From: Nitrospirota bacterium
GTDB taxonomy: Bacteria; Nitrospirota; JACRHJ01
Length of the DNA stretch: 64,000 nucleotides
Reading direction: 5' to 3'
Assembly: GCA_016212105.1 (NCBI GenBank)
Contig: JACRHJ010000034.1
Span: 1-64,000 of the forward strand
Part shown: one piece after another, positions 40,577 to 50,310 of the stretch
Layout: each line of letters starts with the position of its first letter
Numbering within the stretch: the stretch's first letter is position 1
Notes under the pieces: model-generated
Told to the model about the DNA's origin: nothing
Databases searched by the model: none
The model's input: only the letters and a program-made list of their open reading frames with translations
Translations under genes and position numbers: made by a program

Positions 40577-40870
40577 ATGGCGGGGTCGGCCACCAGGCAC
40601 AGGGTAGAGGGCATCGGAAGGGTTGTCCCGCTTTCCGGGCTCAAGAAAGATATCCTCAACATCGTCACGGAGGTATCGGAGTTCGACGAGAAGGTGACGA
40701 TTACAAAGGACGGCGAACCGGCGGTAGTCATGGTGAACGCCGAGTATTACGAAGGGCTCATCGAGACGCTGGAGATACTTTCGGACAAGAAGTCCGTATC
40801 GGGTATAAGGCAGTCCCTCAAGGACATCCGGGAGGGGAAGGTCCAGACGCTTGACGAGGTGTTCGGGTGA
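40577..40870 (+). CDS. Phd/YefM family antitoxin
   Basis: VTITKDGEPAVVMVNAEYYEGLIETLEIL; RBS ggagg at about 40567. Confidence 0.85.
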   Translation: MAGSATRHRVEGIGRVVPLSGLKKDILNIVTEVSEFDEKVTITKDGEPAVVMVNAEYYEGLIETLEILSDKKSVSGIRQSLKDIREGKVQTLDEVFG

Positions 40871-41148
40871 GGGTACTCATCGCCGAGCACGCAGCGAAGC
40901 AGATAAAGAAACTCGACCAGCCTCTCAAGGACCGGCTGAAAAAAGCCGTCATACACATCTCGGAAAACCCGTCCATTGGCAAGTTCCTCGAAGACGAGCT
41001 CAAAGGCCTTCAGTCATACAGGTTCAGCAAGTACCGTATCATCTATTAGTTCCAGAAGAAAGAAGACGTGCTCTACGTGGTCTGGTTCGGCCACAGGGCG
41101 GACGTTTACGACGAAGTCGAGAAGGCGCTCAAAGACCACAGGTCATAG
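40867..41148 (+). pseudogene. RelE/ParE family toxin with in-frame amber stop at codon 61
   Basis: AKQIKKLDQPLKDRLKKAVIHISENPSIGKFLEDELKGLQSYRFSKYRIIY-TAG-FQKKEDVLYVVWFGHRADVYDEVEKALKDHRS; same frame continues to 41148. Confidence 0.85.
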
Positions 41149-42384
41149 ATGCTCTCCCGCTCCATAATCATAGTCCTCGACAGCCTCGGAGTCGGCGCCC
41201 TGCCGGACGCGGCCACTTACGGCGACGCGGGCTCGGACACGCTCGGCAACATGGCCCGGGCCCTTGGCGGCCTGACTCTCCCGAACCTCGAAGCGCTGGG
41301 GCTCGGGAATATCGGCGATTTTCCGGGCATCGCAAAGCGGCCGGACGCGCTGGGCTCCTTCGGCAGGATGGCCGAGGCCTCGGCCGGCAAGGACACGACC
41401 ACCGGCCACTGGGAGATGATGGGGATACGCCTCGACCGCCCCTTCCCGACGTACCCGGACGGCTTCCCGGCGGAGGTCATGGACGCGTTCTCGAAGGCTA
41501 CGGGCCGCAAGGCCCTCGGGAACAGGGCCGCGTCCGGCACCGGGATTATCGCCGAGCTTGGCGCGGAGCACCTGCGTACCGGCTCGCCCATCGTGTACAC
41601 GTCCGCGGACAGCGTATTCCAGATTGCCGCTCACAAGGACGTCATACCGCTCGAAGAACTCTACCGCATCTGCGGCGTTGCACGCGAAATACTCACCGGC
41701 CCGCACGGCGTGGGGCGTGTCATCGCTCGGCCGTTCGTCGGCGGGCCATCGGCCGGTTCAGCCACTGACGGGGGGCCAAGACAAGGGCTGACACGCGCTT
41801 CGCTTGGTACGGCCCCTGCAGGTTTTGTCAGGACGCACGAGCGGCGCGACTTCTCGCTCGCCCCGCCGGAGCCAACGCTGCTTGACCTTGCGAAGGAGGC
41901 CGGCCTCCCGGTTATAGGCATCGGGAAGATCGGCGAGATATTCGCCGGGCGCGGCGTGACGGAGTCCACGCACACCGAGTCCAACGCGGACGGGATGCGG
42001 AAAACGCTGGACGCGGTCGGGCGCGTAAGTAGCGGTATTATATTTACAAACCTGGTCGAGTTTGATATGTTGTACGGGCACAGGAACGACCCGGCGGGGT
42101 ACTATCGCGCGCTTCGGGAGTTCGACGACTGGCTGCCGTCGTGCATTGCCGCGATGGGCGCGGGCGACATGCTCGTCATCACCGCCGACCACGGCTGTGA
42201 CCCGACGACTCCCTCGACCGACCACTCGCGGGAGTATGTGCCGGTGCTGGTGTATGGCCCGGGACTTCGGCCCGGCGTTTCACTCGGCACGCGGGCGAGC
42301 TTCTCGGACCTCGGGGCTACGGTTGCGGAGGTGTTGGGGCTGCGGCTTTCGTGGGGGCGGAGTTTTTATGGGGCGATAGCGTAA
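41149..42384 (+). CDS. deoB: Phosphopentomutase with in-frame repeat-derived insertion
   Basis: [60 protein letters not shown]. Confidence 0.93.
   Translation: MLSRSIIIVLDSLGVGALPDAATYGDAGSDTLGNMARALGGLTLPNLEALGLGNIGDFPGIAKRPDALGSFGRMAEASAGKDTTTGHWEMMGIRLDRPFPTYPDGFPAEVMDAFSKATGRKALGNRAASGTGIIAELGAEHLRTGSPIVYTSADSVFQIAAHKDVIPLEELYRICGVAREILTGPHGVGRVIARPFVGGPSAGSATDGGPRQGLTRASLGTAPAGFVRTHERRDFSLAPPEPTLLDLAKEAGLPVIGIGKIGEIFAGRGVTESTHTESNADGMRKTLDAVGRVSSGIIFTNLVEFDMLYGHRNDPAGYYRALREFDDWLPSCIAAMGAGDMLVITADHGCDPTTPSTDHSREYVPVLVYGPGLRPGVSLGTRASFSDLGATVAEVLGLRLSWGRSFYGAIA
41783..41820 (+). repeat. 38-bp dispersed repeat inside deoB
   Basis: aagggctgacacgcgcttcgcttggtacggcccctgc, near-identical to 31492-31529 and inverted 44082-44120. 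Confidence 0.88.
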
Positions 42385-42410
42385 CACACCGCAAGGAATT
42401 CGGTTACATC

Positions 42411-42836
42411 ATGGTCGAACGCTTTCAAGACGACGGCTCCTGGATTGGCGACTTCTCGGACGAAGTGCTCGTGGTATGCCCAAGATGTTCCGGCATGGCG
42501 ACGCTTACCGCTGTCAAGGACAAGGACGGCCGCACCGCCGAACATAGAAGGGTATGCACGTCCTGCGGCAGCACCCACACGTTCGGCCAGGTTGCGGACT
42601 ACTCGCTCTGGCTCGTGACGGAGTGCAAAGGGAATACCCTGATGGCGCTGAACGAACGGCACCTGGACTACATGGAGTCCTACGTGAAGGCTGAGCTTAG
42701 AGAAGGCAACCGGGACGGCTCCGCGGTCTACAGGAACAAGACGGTCGCGAGCAGGCTCCCAGCCTGGATAAAAAGCGCCAAGAACAGGGACGACGTCCTG
42801 AAGTGCATAAAGCGGCTGCGGGAGCGGATTGGGTAA
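42411..42836 (+). CDS. Zinc-ribbon-like protein of unknown function
   Basis: VVCPRCSG...RVCTSCGSTH. Confidence 0.6.
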   Translation: MVERFQDDGSWIGDFSDEVLVVCPRCSGMATLTAVKDKDGRTAEHRRVCTSCGSTHTFGQVADYSLWLVTECKGNTLMALNERHLDYMESYVKAELREGNRDGSAVYRNKTVASRLPAWIKSAKNRDDVLKCIKRLRERIG

Positions 42837-42955
42837 TAGGCAGGGCGGTGTGCTGCATTACCGGGCGGGCCATGAATGTTTAGCTTACCCGTTCCCGCCC
42901 ATTTTGGTATATAATTAAACTAAGTATATATACCGCAATCATAGATAGAGGCCAC

Positions 42956-43996
42956 GTGAACATCAGGCAGCAGACGGAGGAAATAGAGAAGCTCATCCTC
43001 AACGAAAAGGCGGCGCGCGCCGCCGAGTCGAGGGGTCGGGTGAAGCCGGAGAAGGAAGGACTCATCCGCACGGTCTACCAGAGGGACCGCGACCGGATTA
43101 TCCACTCGAAGTCCTTCAGGCGCCTGAAACACAAGACGCAGGTTTTCCTCGCGCCGAGGGGCGACCACTACCGGACGCGGCTCACGCACACGCTGGAGGT
43201 GAGCCAGATTGCCCGGACGATCGCCCGCGCGCTCAGGCTTAACGAGGACCTGACCGAGGCGATAGCGCTCGGCCACGACCTGGGCCACACGCCGTTCGGC
43301 CACGCGGGCGAGGCGGTCTTGAACGCCATACACCCCGGCGGCTTCAACCACTACGTCCAGAGCCTCAGGGTGGTGGACGTGCTGGAGAAGAAGGGCCAGG
43401 GCCTGAACCTCACGCACGAGGTCCGGGACGGGATACTCCACCACTCCAAGGGCAAGGGAGTGATGTTCCCGGAGGACGGACACGGCCGGGCGGAGACGCT
43501 CGAGGGCCAGGTGGTACGGGTCGCGGACGGCATCGCATACGCGAACCACGACCTCGACGACGCGCTCCGGGCGAAGGTCATCAAGGCTTCGGACGTTCCC
43601 AGGGAGCTTATACAGACGCTCGGCGGGACACACGCGCGCCGCATAGACACCATGGTCAAGGACACGATATTCACGAGCCTCGACGCGGGGCTGGACGGGA
43701 TAAGGATGGGCGACGCGGTGCGGCAGGCGACGGAGGAACTCCGGAGCTACCTGTACGCGAACGTGTACGAGAACGACATGACGCACGGCGAGTTCGTCAA
43801 GGCGACGAAGATACTGACCGAGCTGTACGGGCACTTCATGGAGCGCCCGGAGGACGTGCCGGGCGATGCAGTACCCGGCGGCGAGGGCGAGCCACTGGAG
43901 CGCAGGGTGTGCGACTTCGTGGCCGGCATGACCGACCGCTACGCCATGATGCTGTACAACAACATCTTCCTGCCCAAGCCGTGGGGGGAGATGTAA
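42956..43996 (+). CDS. dgt: dGTP triphosphohydrolase (dGTPase)
   Basis: RLKHKTQVF, RTRLTHTLEVSQIARTIARAL, GHDLGHTPFGHAGE. Confidence 0.95.
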   Translation: MNIRQQTEEIEKLILNEKAARAAESRGRVKPEKEGLIRTVYQRDRDRIIHSKSFRRLKHKTQVFLAPRGDHYRTRLTHTLEVSQIARTIARALRLNEDLTEAIALGHDLGHTPFGHAGEAVLNAIHPGGFNHYVQSLRVVDVLEKKGQGLNLTHEVRDGILHHSKGKGVMFPEDGHGRAETLEGQVVRVADGIAYANHDLDDALRAKVIKASDVPRELIQTLGGTHARRIDTMVKDTIFTSLDAGLDGIRMGDAVRQATEELRSYLYANVYENDMTHGEFVKATKILTELYGHFMERPEDVPGDAVPGGEGEPLERRVCDFVAGMTDRYAMMLYNNIFLPKPWGEM

Positions 43997-44081
43997 AGCA
44001 AATCCCACCTTTTTCAAAGGGGGGGATGAACCGGTTTACCTCCCCTTTGAAAAAGGGGGACTGAGGGGGATTGGGGTTTAA

Positions 44082-44120
44082 TGTAGGGGCCGTACCAAGC
44101 GAAGCGCGTGTCGGCCCTTA
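44082..44120 (-). repeat. 38-bp dispersed palindromic repeat (inverted copy)
   Basis: tgtaggggccgtaccaagcgaagcgcgtgtcggccctta. Confidence 0.85.
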
Positions 44121-44219
44121 ATTATAAACGCCCGATAAATCGGGCAACTACAACTTCCTGGATTCCCGCTTTCGCGGGAATGACGGGATTATGTGTCGCG
44201 GGTTTATTCTGGAGGCCCT

Positions 44220-45110
44220 TTGGACGCGGAAGAGGCAGGTTTTTACGAAGAGACGCTCGCGAGGATAAGGGAGATCGTCCGGGAGGAGCTAAGGCAGGGG
44301 CTCAGGAAGACGTCGGGCGCGGAGCACCCCTCGCCGCCTGCCACGGAGCCCTCCGGCCGCGTGCTGTCCGGCGACGTGAGGCACTTCCGCATGCCGGAGG
44401 TGCTCCAGCTCGTCTCGCTCCAGAGGCTCACGGGCAGGCTGTCGCTGTGGCACGGCGACCAGACGGTGGACGTCTACATGCGTGACGGCCGGGTTGCGTA
44501 CGCGACCGGCGAGAAGCGCAGCCGCAGGGAGCAGCTCGGGACGATACTGGTAAACATGGGCCGCATCACCCAGGCCGCGCTCGAGGCCGCCCTCGAGAGG
44601 GGCTCGAAGACCGGCGCCAGGCTCGGCCGGATGCTTGTCGAGGAGGGCCTGGTCAAGAAAGACGACATACGCGCCGCGCTCCACAAGCAGGCCGAGCGGT
44701 CGGTGTACAAGGCGATGGCCTGGGACGAGGGACGTTTCACGTTCGACATATGCGTCCTGCCGGACTTCGTCGAGGACGTGCCGATAGCGATCCGGGTCGA
44801 GGACCTGATACTCGAGGGCGTGAGGCGTATCGAGGAGGGCAGGGTGATTGCCGAGAAGATACCGAGCCTCGATATAGTGTTCACGAAGACGGTGCAGGCC
44901 GACGAGGAGCTGGAGGGCATGGGCCTGAAGGAGGACGAGAAGAGGGTGCTCGGCGCCGTGGACGGCAAGCGGGACGTGAGGGAGCTTATCGAGGCCACCG
45001 GCCTCGCGGAGTTCGCGCTCATGAGGGCGCTCTTCGCGCTGTACTCGGCGGGTATCGTCAGGAAGTCCGCCCCGGCGCTGAAGGCGGCGGACAGGACGCA
45101 GTACCTGTAA
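44220..45110 (+). CDS. DUF4388 domain protein
   Basis: GDVRHFRMPEVLQLVSLQRLTGRLSLWHGDQTVDVYMRDGRVAYA; TTG start with ggagg RBS. Confidence 0.75.
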   Translation: MDAEEAGFYEETLARIREIVREELRQGLRKTSGAEHPSPPATEPSGRVLSGDVRHFRMPEVLQLVSLQRLTGRLSLWHGDQTVDVYMRDGRVAYATGEKRSRREQLGTILVNMGRITQAALEAALERGSKTGARLGRMLVEEGLVKKDDIRAALHKQAERSVYKAMAWDEGRFTFDICVLPDFVEDVPIAIRVEDLILEGVRRIEEGRVIAEKIPSLDIVFTKTVQADEELEGMGLKEDEKRVLGAVDGKRDVRELIEATGLAEFALMRALFALYSAGIVRKSAPALKAADRTQYL

Positions 45111-45227
45111 GGTCATTGCAGGGGCCGGCCCGTATGCCGGCTCGCTTATACCGGGTCTGGGCACAGGACAGGGCGCCTGTCGACGGTACGGCCGCCGGGG
45201 ACAGGCCGCGACACAAGGGGGAGAGAC

Positions 45228-45818
45228 ATGCCTAAGCTTACCGACATAGTGAAACGGGAAGTCGACAAGATCAAAGAGATACTCTACTCGGACAAGGTCA
45301 CGATCGTCGGGAAGACCATCGCGCTCAAGGAGCTTGGCAGGAAGATCGCCGAGGAGCTATATACCGCCCAGTACAACTCGCTCGACGAGTTCTACGCGGA
45401 CTACGACAGGGGCGCGGACCCTATGCAGGCGCTCGAGGGCAGGGGCACCCGGAAGGGCGACCTCGTGATTCTCGACGACTGCCCGGTCGCCGGGCTGCAC
45501 GACTCCGCCATAGACCTGTTCAAGGAGGGCGGCGCCTTCCCGCCGGAGTGGGACGCGATAGTCGAGGAGTACAAGCAGGTGTTCAAGAACGAGGCCATCC
45601 TGCACCCGCTCTGCATAGTTCACCAGAGGATAAGGGAGGAACTGGCCAAGAAGATACCCAAGGGTACCAGCTACGTACACGCTACCGAGGTCGCCTGCCG
45701 CTCCATGAAGACCGGCAAGATAGTCATGTCCGACTGGGGCATGCAGCTCTCCGGAGAGGCGAAGGAAGAGATAGAGAAGCTGATAGACAAGAAGGCGTGC
45801 ATATACTATATCGCGTGA
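45228..45818 (+). CDS. Conserved protein of unknown function
   Basis: 196-aa ORF with strong coding bias and RBS (gggggagagac). Confidence 0.6.
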   Translation: MPKLTDIVKREVDKIKEILYSDKVTIVGKTIALKELGRKIAEELYTAQYNSLDEFYADYDRGADPMQALEGRGTRKGDLVILDDCPVAGLHDSAIDLFKEGGAFPPEWDAIVEEYKQVFKNEAILHPLCIVHQRIREELAKKIPKGTSYVHATEVACRSMKTGKIVMSDWGMQLSGEAKEEIEKLIDKKACIYYIA

Positions 45819-46228
45819 GGGCAGGCGCATCATTGGTTGTCGTCCCGACCGAAGTGGAGGGACCTGCTGTTGGCCTTCAAGGCATTGGCAGATTCCTCGG
45901 CTTCGCTCGGAATGACAGTCACGGGCTGCAATGCCGGTCAGGCGACGTAGCCACAACCTCTGCATGCAAGAAACTTCCTGGATTCCCGCCTTCGCGGGAA
46001 TGACGGTCGATGCAGGAGGTTGCCGCGCCGCTTCGCTCCCCGCAAAGACGGCGGCCCATTGCGCTTGTCCGGTCCGCGCCGCTTCCGGGGATGTATCCAT
46101 TTCCCCGCCCTAAATTCCCGCCTATAACAAATATGCTTGATTTTATTCGTGATTTGTAATATATATATACTAATTGCCCGAGAGGTACGCGGGCCGGTAT
46201 GCGCATACCGAAACTTAGGAGGAAAATG

Positions 46229-47440
46229 ATGGCCCACAAGCTTCTTTTGGCGGACGACAGCATTACCATCCAGAAGGTGGTGGAGCTTACACTTTCGGAG
46301 GAGGACTTCGACGTCACCGCGGTAGGCGACGGCGAGGCCGCCCTCGAAGCCGCCAGGACGCTCATCCCGGACATCATCCTCGCGGACGTCTTCATGCCCA
46401 AGATGGACGGCTACGAGCTGTGCGGCAAGGTCAGGCAGGACCCGGCCCTCAGGGGCATACCGGTCGTCCTGCTTGCCGGCACATTTGAGAACTTCGACGA
46501 GACGAGGGCGGCGCAGGTAGGGGCCTCGGGCCACCTTACCAAGCCGTTCGAGTCTGGCGAGCTTATATCCAAGGTCAAGAGGCTTGTGGACCAGAGAGGC
46601 TCCGTGGCGGGGGTGGCCCCGGCCGTGGCCATGCCCGCCGCCGCGACGGCAGCCGCCGCGTTCGACGAGCCGTTCGGCGACGTGGCCCTCGCGGAAGAGG
46701 TCGAGGAGGCCGCTGCCGTGGACGACGCGGACGACCTCTGGAGCGTTGTGGACATGGGCAGCCCGGGCCAGCCGCTCGCCGGCGCCACCGCCGCGATAAG
46801 CGAGGACGACCTCTGGAAGAGGGCGAACATCCTGGGTGACAGCGGAGAGACCGCGGCCTTCCCCAAGGAGGACGACAGCCTCTGGGCCACCGCCGCACCG
46901 GTCGCTGAGCCTGAGATGGAACTGGCCGGCGAGATGGTCGAGGACGAGATGATGGCGGCCGAGATGGAGGACGACTTCCCCGAGGCGGCGCTCGACGATA
47001 CCCCCGCCTCCGACAGGACGGCGGTGCTCGACATGGACAGCCTCAACCTCTCGGCGTACGGGCGTCCTGCCCCGCAGCCGGAACCGGAGCCCGTGGAACT
47101 CGCCGAGGTATCCGGGCCGTCCGAGTTCATGGCCTTCGACGGGCTCCACCAGGCTACCGCCGCGGAGGAGCACACGCAGCGCCCGCAGCCGGCATACGCG
47201 CCGCAGCCCGCGGCCGCGCAGGCGCGCCCAGTGGCGTCCGCGGGCCCGGCTTTGTCTCCGGAGATGATAAGGGAAGAGGTGGCCAGGGCGGTCGGCGACC
47301 TCCTCGACAGGAAGATAAAAGAGGCGCTCGCCGGCCTCAGCTCAGAGATGATAGAGAAGGTCGTCTGGGAGGTCGTGCCCGACCTCGCGGAAGAGATACT
47401 GGTAAAGGAGATAGACAGGCTCAAGGCCGGGACGAGTTAG
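46229..47440 (+). CDS. Response regulator receiver-domain protein
   Basis: LLADDSITIQKVVELTLSEEDFDVTAVGDGEAALE..PDIILADVFMPKMDGYELC; acidic linker and C-terminal helical region. Confidence 0.85.
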   Translation: MAHKLLLADDSITIQKVVELTLSEEDFDVTAVGDGEAALEAARTLIPDIILADVFMPKMDGYELCGKVRQDPALRGIPVVLLAGTFENFDETRAAQVGASGHLTKPFESGELISKVKRLVDQRGSVAGVAPAVAMPAAATAAAAFDEPFGDVALAEEVEEAAAVDDADDLWSVVDMGSPGQPLAGATAAISEDDLWKRANILGDSGETAAFPKEDDSLWATAAPVAEPEMELAGEMVEDEMMAAEMEDDFPEAALDDTPASDRTAVLDMDSLNLSAYGRPAPQPEPEPVELAEVSGPSEFMAFDGLHQATAAEEHTQRPQPAYAPQPAAAQARPVASAGPALSPEMIREEVARAVGDLLDRKIKEALAGLSSEMIEKVVWEVVPDLAEEILVKEIDRLKAGTS

Positions 47441-47538
47441 ACAGCCCCGGCTTCGTGGTATTTACGCAAGTGTGAGCGAGACCTCCCCCACGGTCGTGAC
47501 GCGACTTTTTTCACACCAAGTAACGACAGAACCACGCC

Positions 47539-49194
47539 ATGAAACTGCCCGAAATCGACAGAGTCCTAAGCAGTGCCAGGGCCGAGGCGGCGTTCGTCCT
47601 GGCCGCCTGCGTCCTTGCCGCGCTGTACCGTGGCGCAGGCGTCATGTCAGTACTCCTGGGCGGCATCCCGCCAATCAGCCACATCAGCTACGACGGCGTC
47701 TACTACGCCCAGATAGCGAGGAACATCCTCGCGGGTGACGGCCTCGGATGGGAGGCGATGATATTTCCGGCGCTCCAGCCGGTGTTCATTGCCGCCATAG
47801 CATACGTCACGGGGATAGACAACCTCGCGTTTCTCTCCGGATACGTCTCGCAGGTCGCAGGCATCGCGCTCCTCGTACCCGTATACCTGCTCGTGCGGGA
47901 CCTGCTCGGGAAGAGTGCCGCCGTGGCGGCCGTCTTCGTGATAATACCATACCCGCACCTGGTCGCCATATCCTCGGCGGACACCGTCGAGTCGCTGTAC
48001 GCCTTCTTCGTGTTCCTCTCGATATACCTCGGGTACCGCGCCCTCTCCGGAGCGCCGCCCGTCTGGCTCGCGTTCACAGGCATCAGCCTCGGCCTTACGT
48101 ACCTCGCCCGTCCGGAGGGGCTCATCGTCTTCGCCGGGTTCCTCCCCATCGCGGCCTGGAGGCTTTACGAGGCCGGAGGGCGCGGCCTCGCGCTGCGCGG
48201 GCTCGGCATCATCGCCGCCGCGTTCTTCGTGGTCTCGCTTCCATACATGGTCTTCCTCACCAAGAGCTATAAAAGGGTGGTCCTCAGCCCCAAGCTACCC
48301 TACGAGTCCGTGGTCATGAAGAGCAAGGTCTTCGGCGAGGACATGAGCTTCCGCGACGTGGAGGGCCTGACAGCGAAGGGCGAGATAGTCTGGCGCGAGA
48401 AGGGCGGGGCGGGCCTGGTCCTCGGGTACTTCCGCGAAAACCCGGCGAGGTTCGTCCGGTCTTACCTGGGCAACCTCGTCAGCGAGCTGCCGTGGAACGT
48501 CGGTAACAGCAGCCACCTCGAAGGCTACCCGATAGTCTACCCGGTCTACATCTGGCTCCTTGCCATGGCGGGCTTCGCCTTCCTCGTGCTCCCGCCCGGC
48601 AGGAGGTGGGCCGCGCTCCTGCTGCTCGCCCCGTTCGCCAACCTCTTCGTCTACCCGGTGTTCACGAAGGGCTTCTGGATATACCACGCCCCGTACGTCC
48701 CGGCGCTGGTTACGTTCGCGGCCGGCGGCGTCCTGCTCCTGTCCAGGGAGACCGAAAGGCTCACCGGCAGGGCGGTCCCGCTTCTGCTCGTCCTGGTGCT
48801 GACATGGGGCGGCTACTCCGCCTACATCAGGTACAGCTGCAGCCCGCAGCAGGTGGAGGCGGTGAACTTCAAGTCGGTCATCTCCGAGGAGTCCAAGAAG
48901 GTCGGACGGTGGGCGCGCGTGAACATCGGCACGGACGTGACGTACATGACGACCTGGAGCAGGCTGGTCTACTACCTGGGCGGAAGATGGGTCTCCATCC
49001 CGATGGACGACCACAAGCGTGTCGTGTCCTACGGCATCAAGAACCATGCCGACTATATCGTCGAGGAGCTTGTCGGAGACGCCGCGATTGCCGGCCCGGA
49101 GTACACCGACGTGCCGTCGCTCGAGCATTACTTCACGTACCAGTCGCCGGACGCCCCGTACGCGGTCGTGTTCTGGAAGATAAAAAACAGGTAG
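47539..49194 (+). CDS. GT39/ArnT-like membrane glycosyltransferase
   Basis: Multi-TM with GGIPPISHISYDGVYYAQIARNILAGDG N-terminal loop pattern. Confidence 0.75.
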   Translation: MKLPEIDRVLSSARAEAAFVLAACVLAALYRGAGVMSVLLGGIPPISHISYDGVYYAQIARNILAGDGLGWEAMIFPALQPVFIAAIAYVTGIDNLAFLSGYVSQVAGIALLVPVYLLVRDLLGKSAAVAAVFVIIPYPHLVAISSADTVESLYAFFVFLSIYLGYRALSGAPPVWLAFTGISLGLTYLARPEGLIVFAGFLPIAAWRLYEAGGRGLALRGLGIIAAAFFVVSLPYMVFLTKSYKRVVLSPKLPYESVVMKSKVFGEDMSFRDVEGLTAKGEIVWREKGGAGLVLGYFRENPARFVRSYLGNLVSELPWNVGNSSHLEGYPIVYPVYIWLLAMAGFAFLVLPPGRRWAALLLLAPFANLFVYPVFTKGFWIYHAPYVPALVTFAAGGVLLLSRETERLTGRAVPLLLVLVLTWGGYSAYIRYSCSPQQVEAVNFKSVISEESKKVGRWARVNIGTDVTYMTTWSRLVYYLGGRWVSIPMDDHKRVVSYGIKNHADYIVEELVGDAAIAGPEYTDVPSLEHYFTYQSPDAPYAVVFWKIKNR

Positions 49195-49259
49195 CCGCCC
49201 ATCATAACGCTTGAAGGGCGGCAATACGGCCGCGTCCCGCAAGAGGCATACGCACCCAG

Positions 49260-50183
49260 GTGAGGCTCGTCAAAGACATACTGGCCATGATGAGGCCCCA
49301 CCAGTGGATAAAGAACCTCTTTGTCTTCCCGGCCCTCATATTCTCGAAAAACCTCTTCCACCCGTACTACCTCGCCGAAAGCCTATCCGCGTTCGCCCTG
49401 TTCTGCGCGGCATCGGGCTCCATATACATCTTCAACGACATCATGGACGTCGAGGAGGACAGGCACCATCCGGTCAAGAGACAGAGGCCGCTCGCGGCCG
49501 GAAGGGTGTCGTCCCGGGCAGCGTGGACCGCGTCCTGCCTGATTGCGGCGGCCAGCCTCGCCCTCTCGTTCGTCCTCGGCACCGGGTTCGGGGCGATACT
49601 CCTCGTGTACATCGTCATGAACCTGGGCTACTCGATGGGGCTGAAGAGGGTCGTCATCGTGGACGTGCTGATAGTCGCGCTCGGGTTCGTCATGAGGGCG
49701 GCGGCGGGCGGAGTCGTCCTGTCGGTCGAGGTCTCGCCCTGGCTCCTCGCGTGCACGATACTGATCGCGCTCTTCCTGGTGCTTGCCAAGAGGCGGCACG
49801 AGCTGACGCTGATGGACGACCGCGCCAACATGCTGCTCGAACTCTCCATAGCGTCGGACGACGGCGACAGGGCGGTCAGGTACAGGAAGAGCCTCGAAGA
49901 CTATAGCCCGTACTTCCTCGACCAGATGATCGCGGTCACGACCGCGTCCACGCTCATGTGTTACATCTTGTATACGCTTTCCGAGGATGCTATAATCAAG
50001 TTCGGCAGCCACAACCTCGTATACACGGTGCCGTTCGTCATATACGGTATATTCCGGTACCTGTACATCATACACCGGAAGAGGGAGGGCGGCAGCCCGA
50101 CGCGGGACCTCGCGGGCGACGCGCCGCTCATCGTGGACGTGCTCCTGTGGGGCGCGTCGGTCGTCGCCGTGCTGTATATTTAA
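49260..50183 (+). CDS. UbiA-family prenyltransferase, DPPR-synthase-like
   Basis: MMRPHQWIKNLFVFPALIFS, IFNDIMDVEEDRHHPVKRQRPLAAG, KRRHEL. Confidence 0.88.
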   Translation: MRLVKDILAMMRPHQWIKNLFVFPALIFSKNLFHPYYLAESLSAFALFCAASGSIYIFNDIMDVEEDRHHPVKRQRPLAAGRVSSRAAWTASCLIAAASLALSFVLGTGFGAILLVYIVMNLGYSMGLKRVVIVDVLIVALGFVMRAAAGGVVLSVEVSPWLLACTILIALFLVLAKRRHELTLMDDRANMLLELSIASDDGDRAVRYRKSLEDYSPYFLDQMIAVTTASTLMCYILYTLSEDAIIKFGSHNLVYTVPFVIYGIFRYLYIIHRKREGGSPTRDLAGDAPLIVDVLLWGASVVAVLYI

Positions 50184-50310
50184 CATGCAACCAAAGCCAC
50201 TGGATTCCCGCTTTCGCGGGAATGACATTAATTGCTTGTCGTCCCCGTGAAAACGGGGACCCGGCGACTTATTAGTAATTTGCCGCATAGGATAATTATT
50301 GGAGGGTAAC

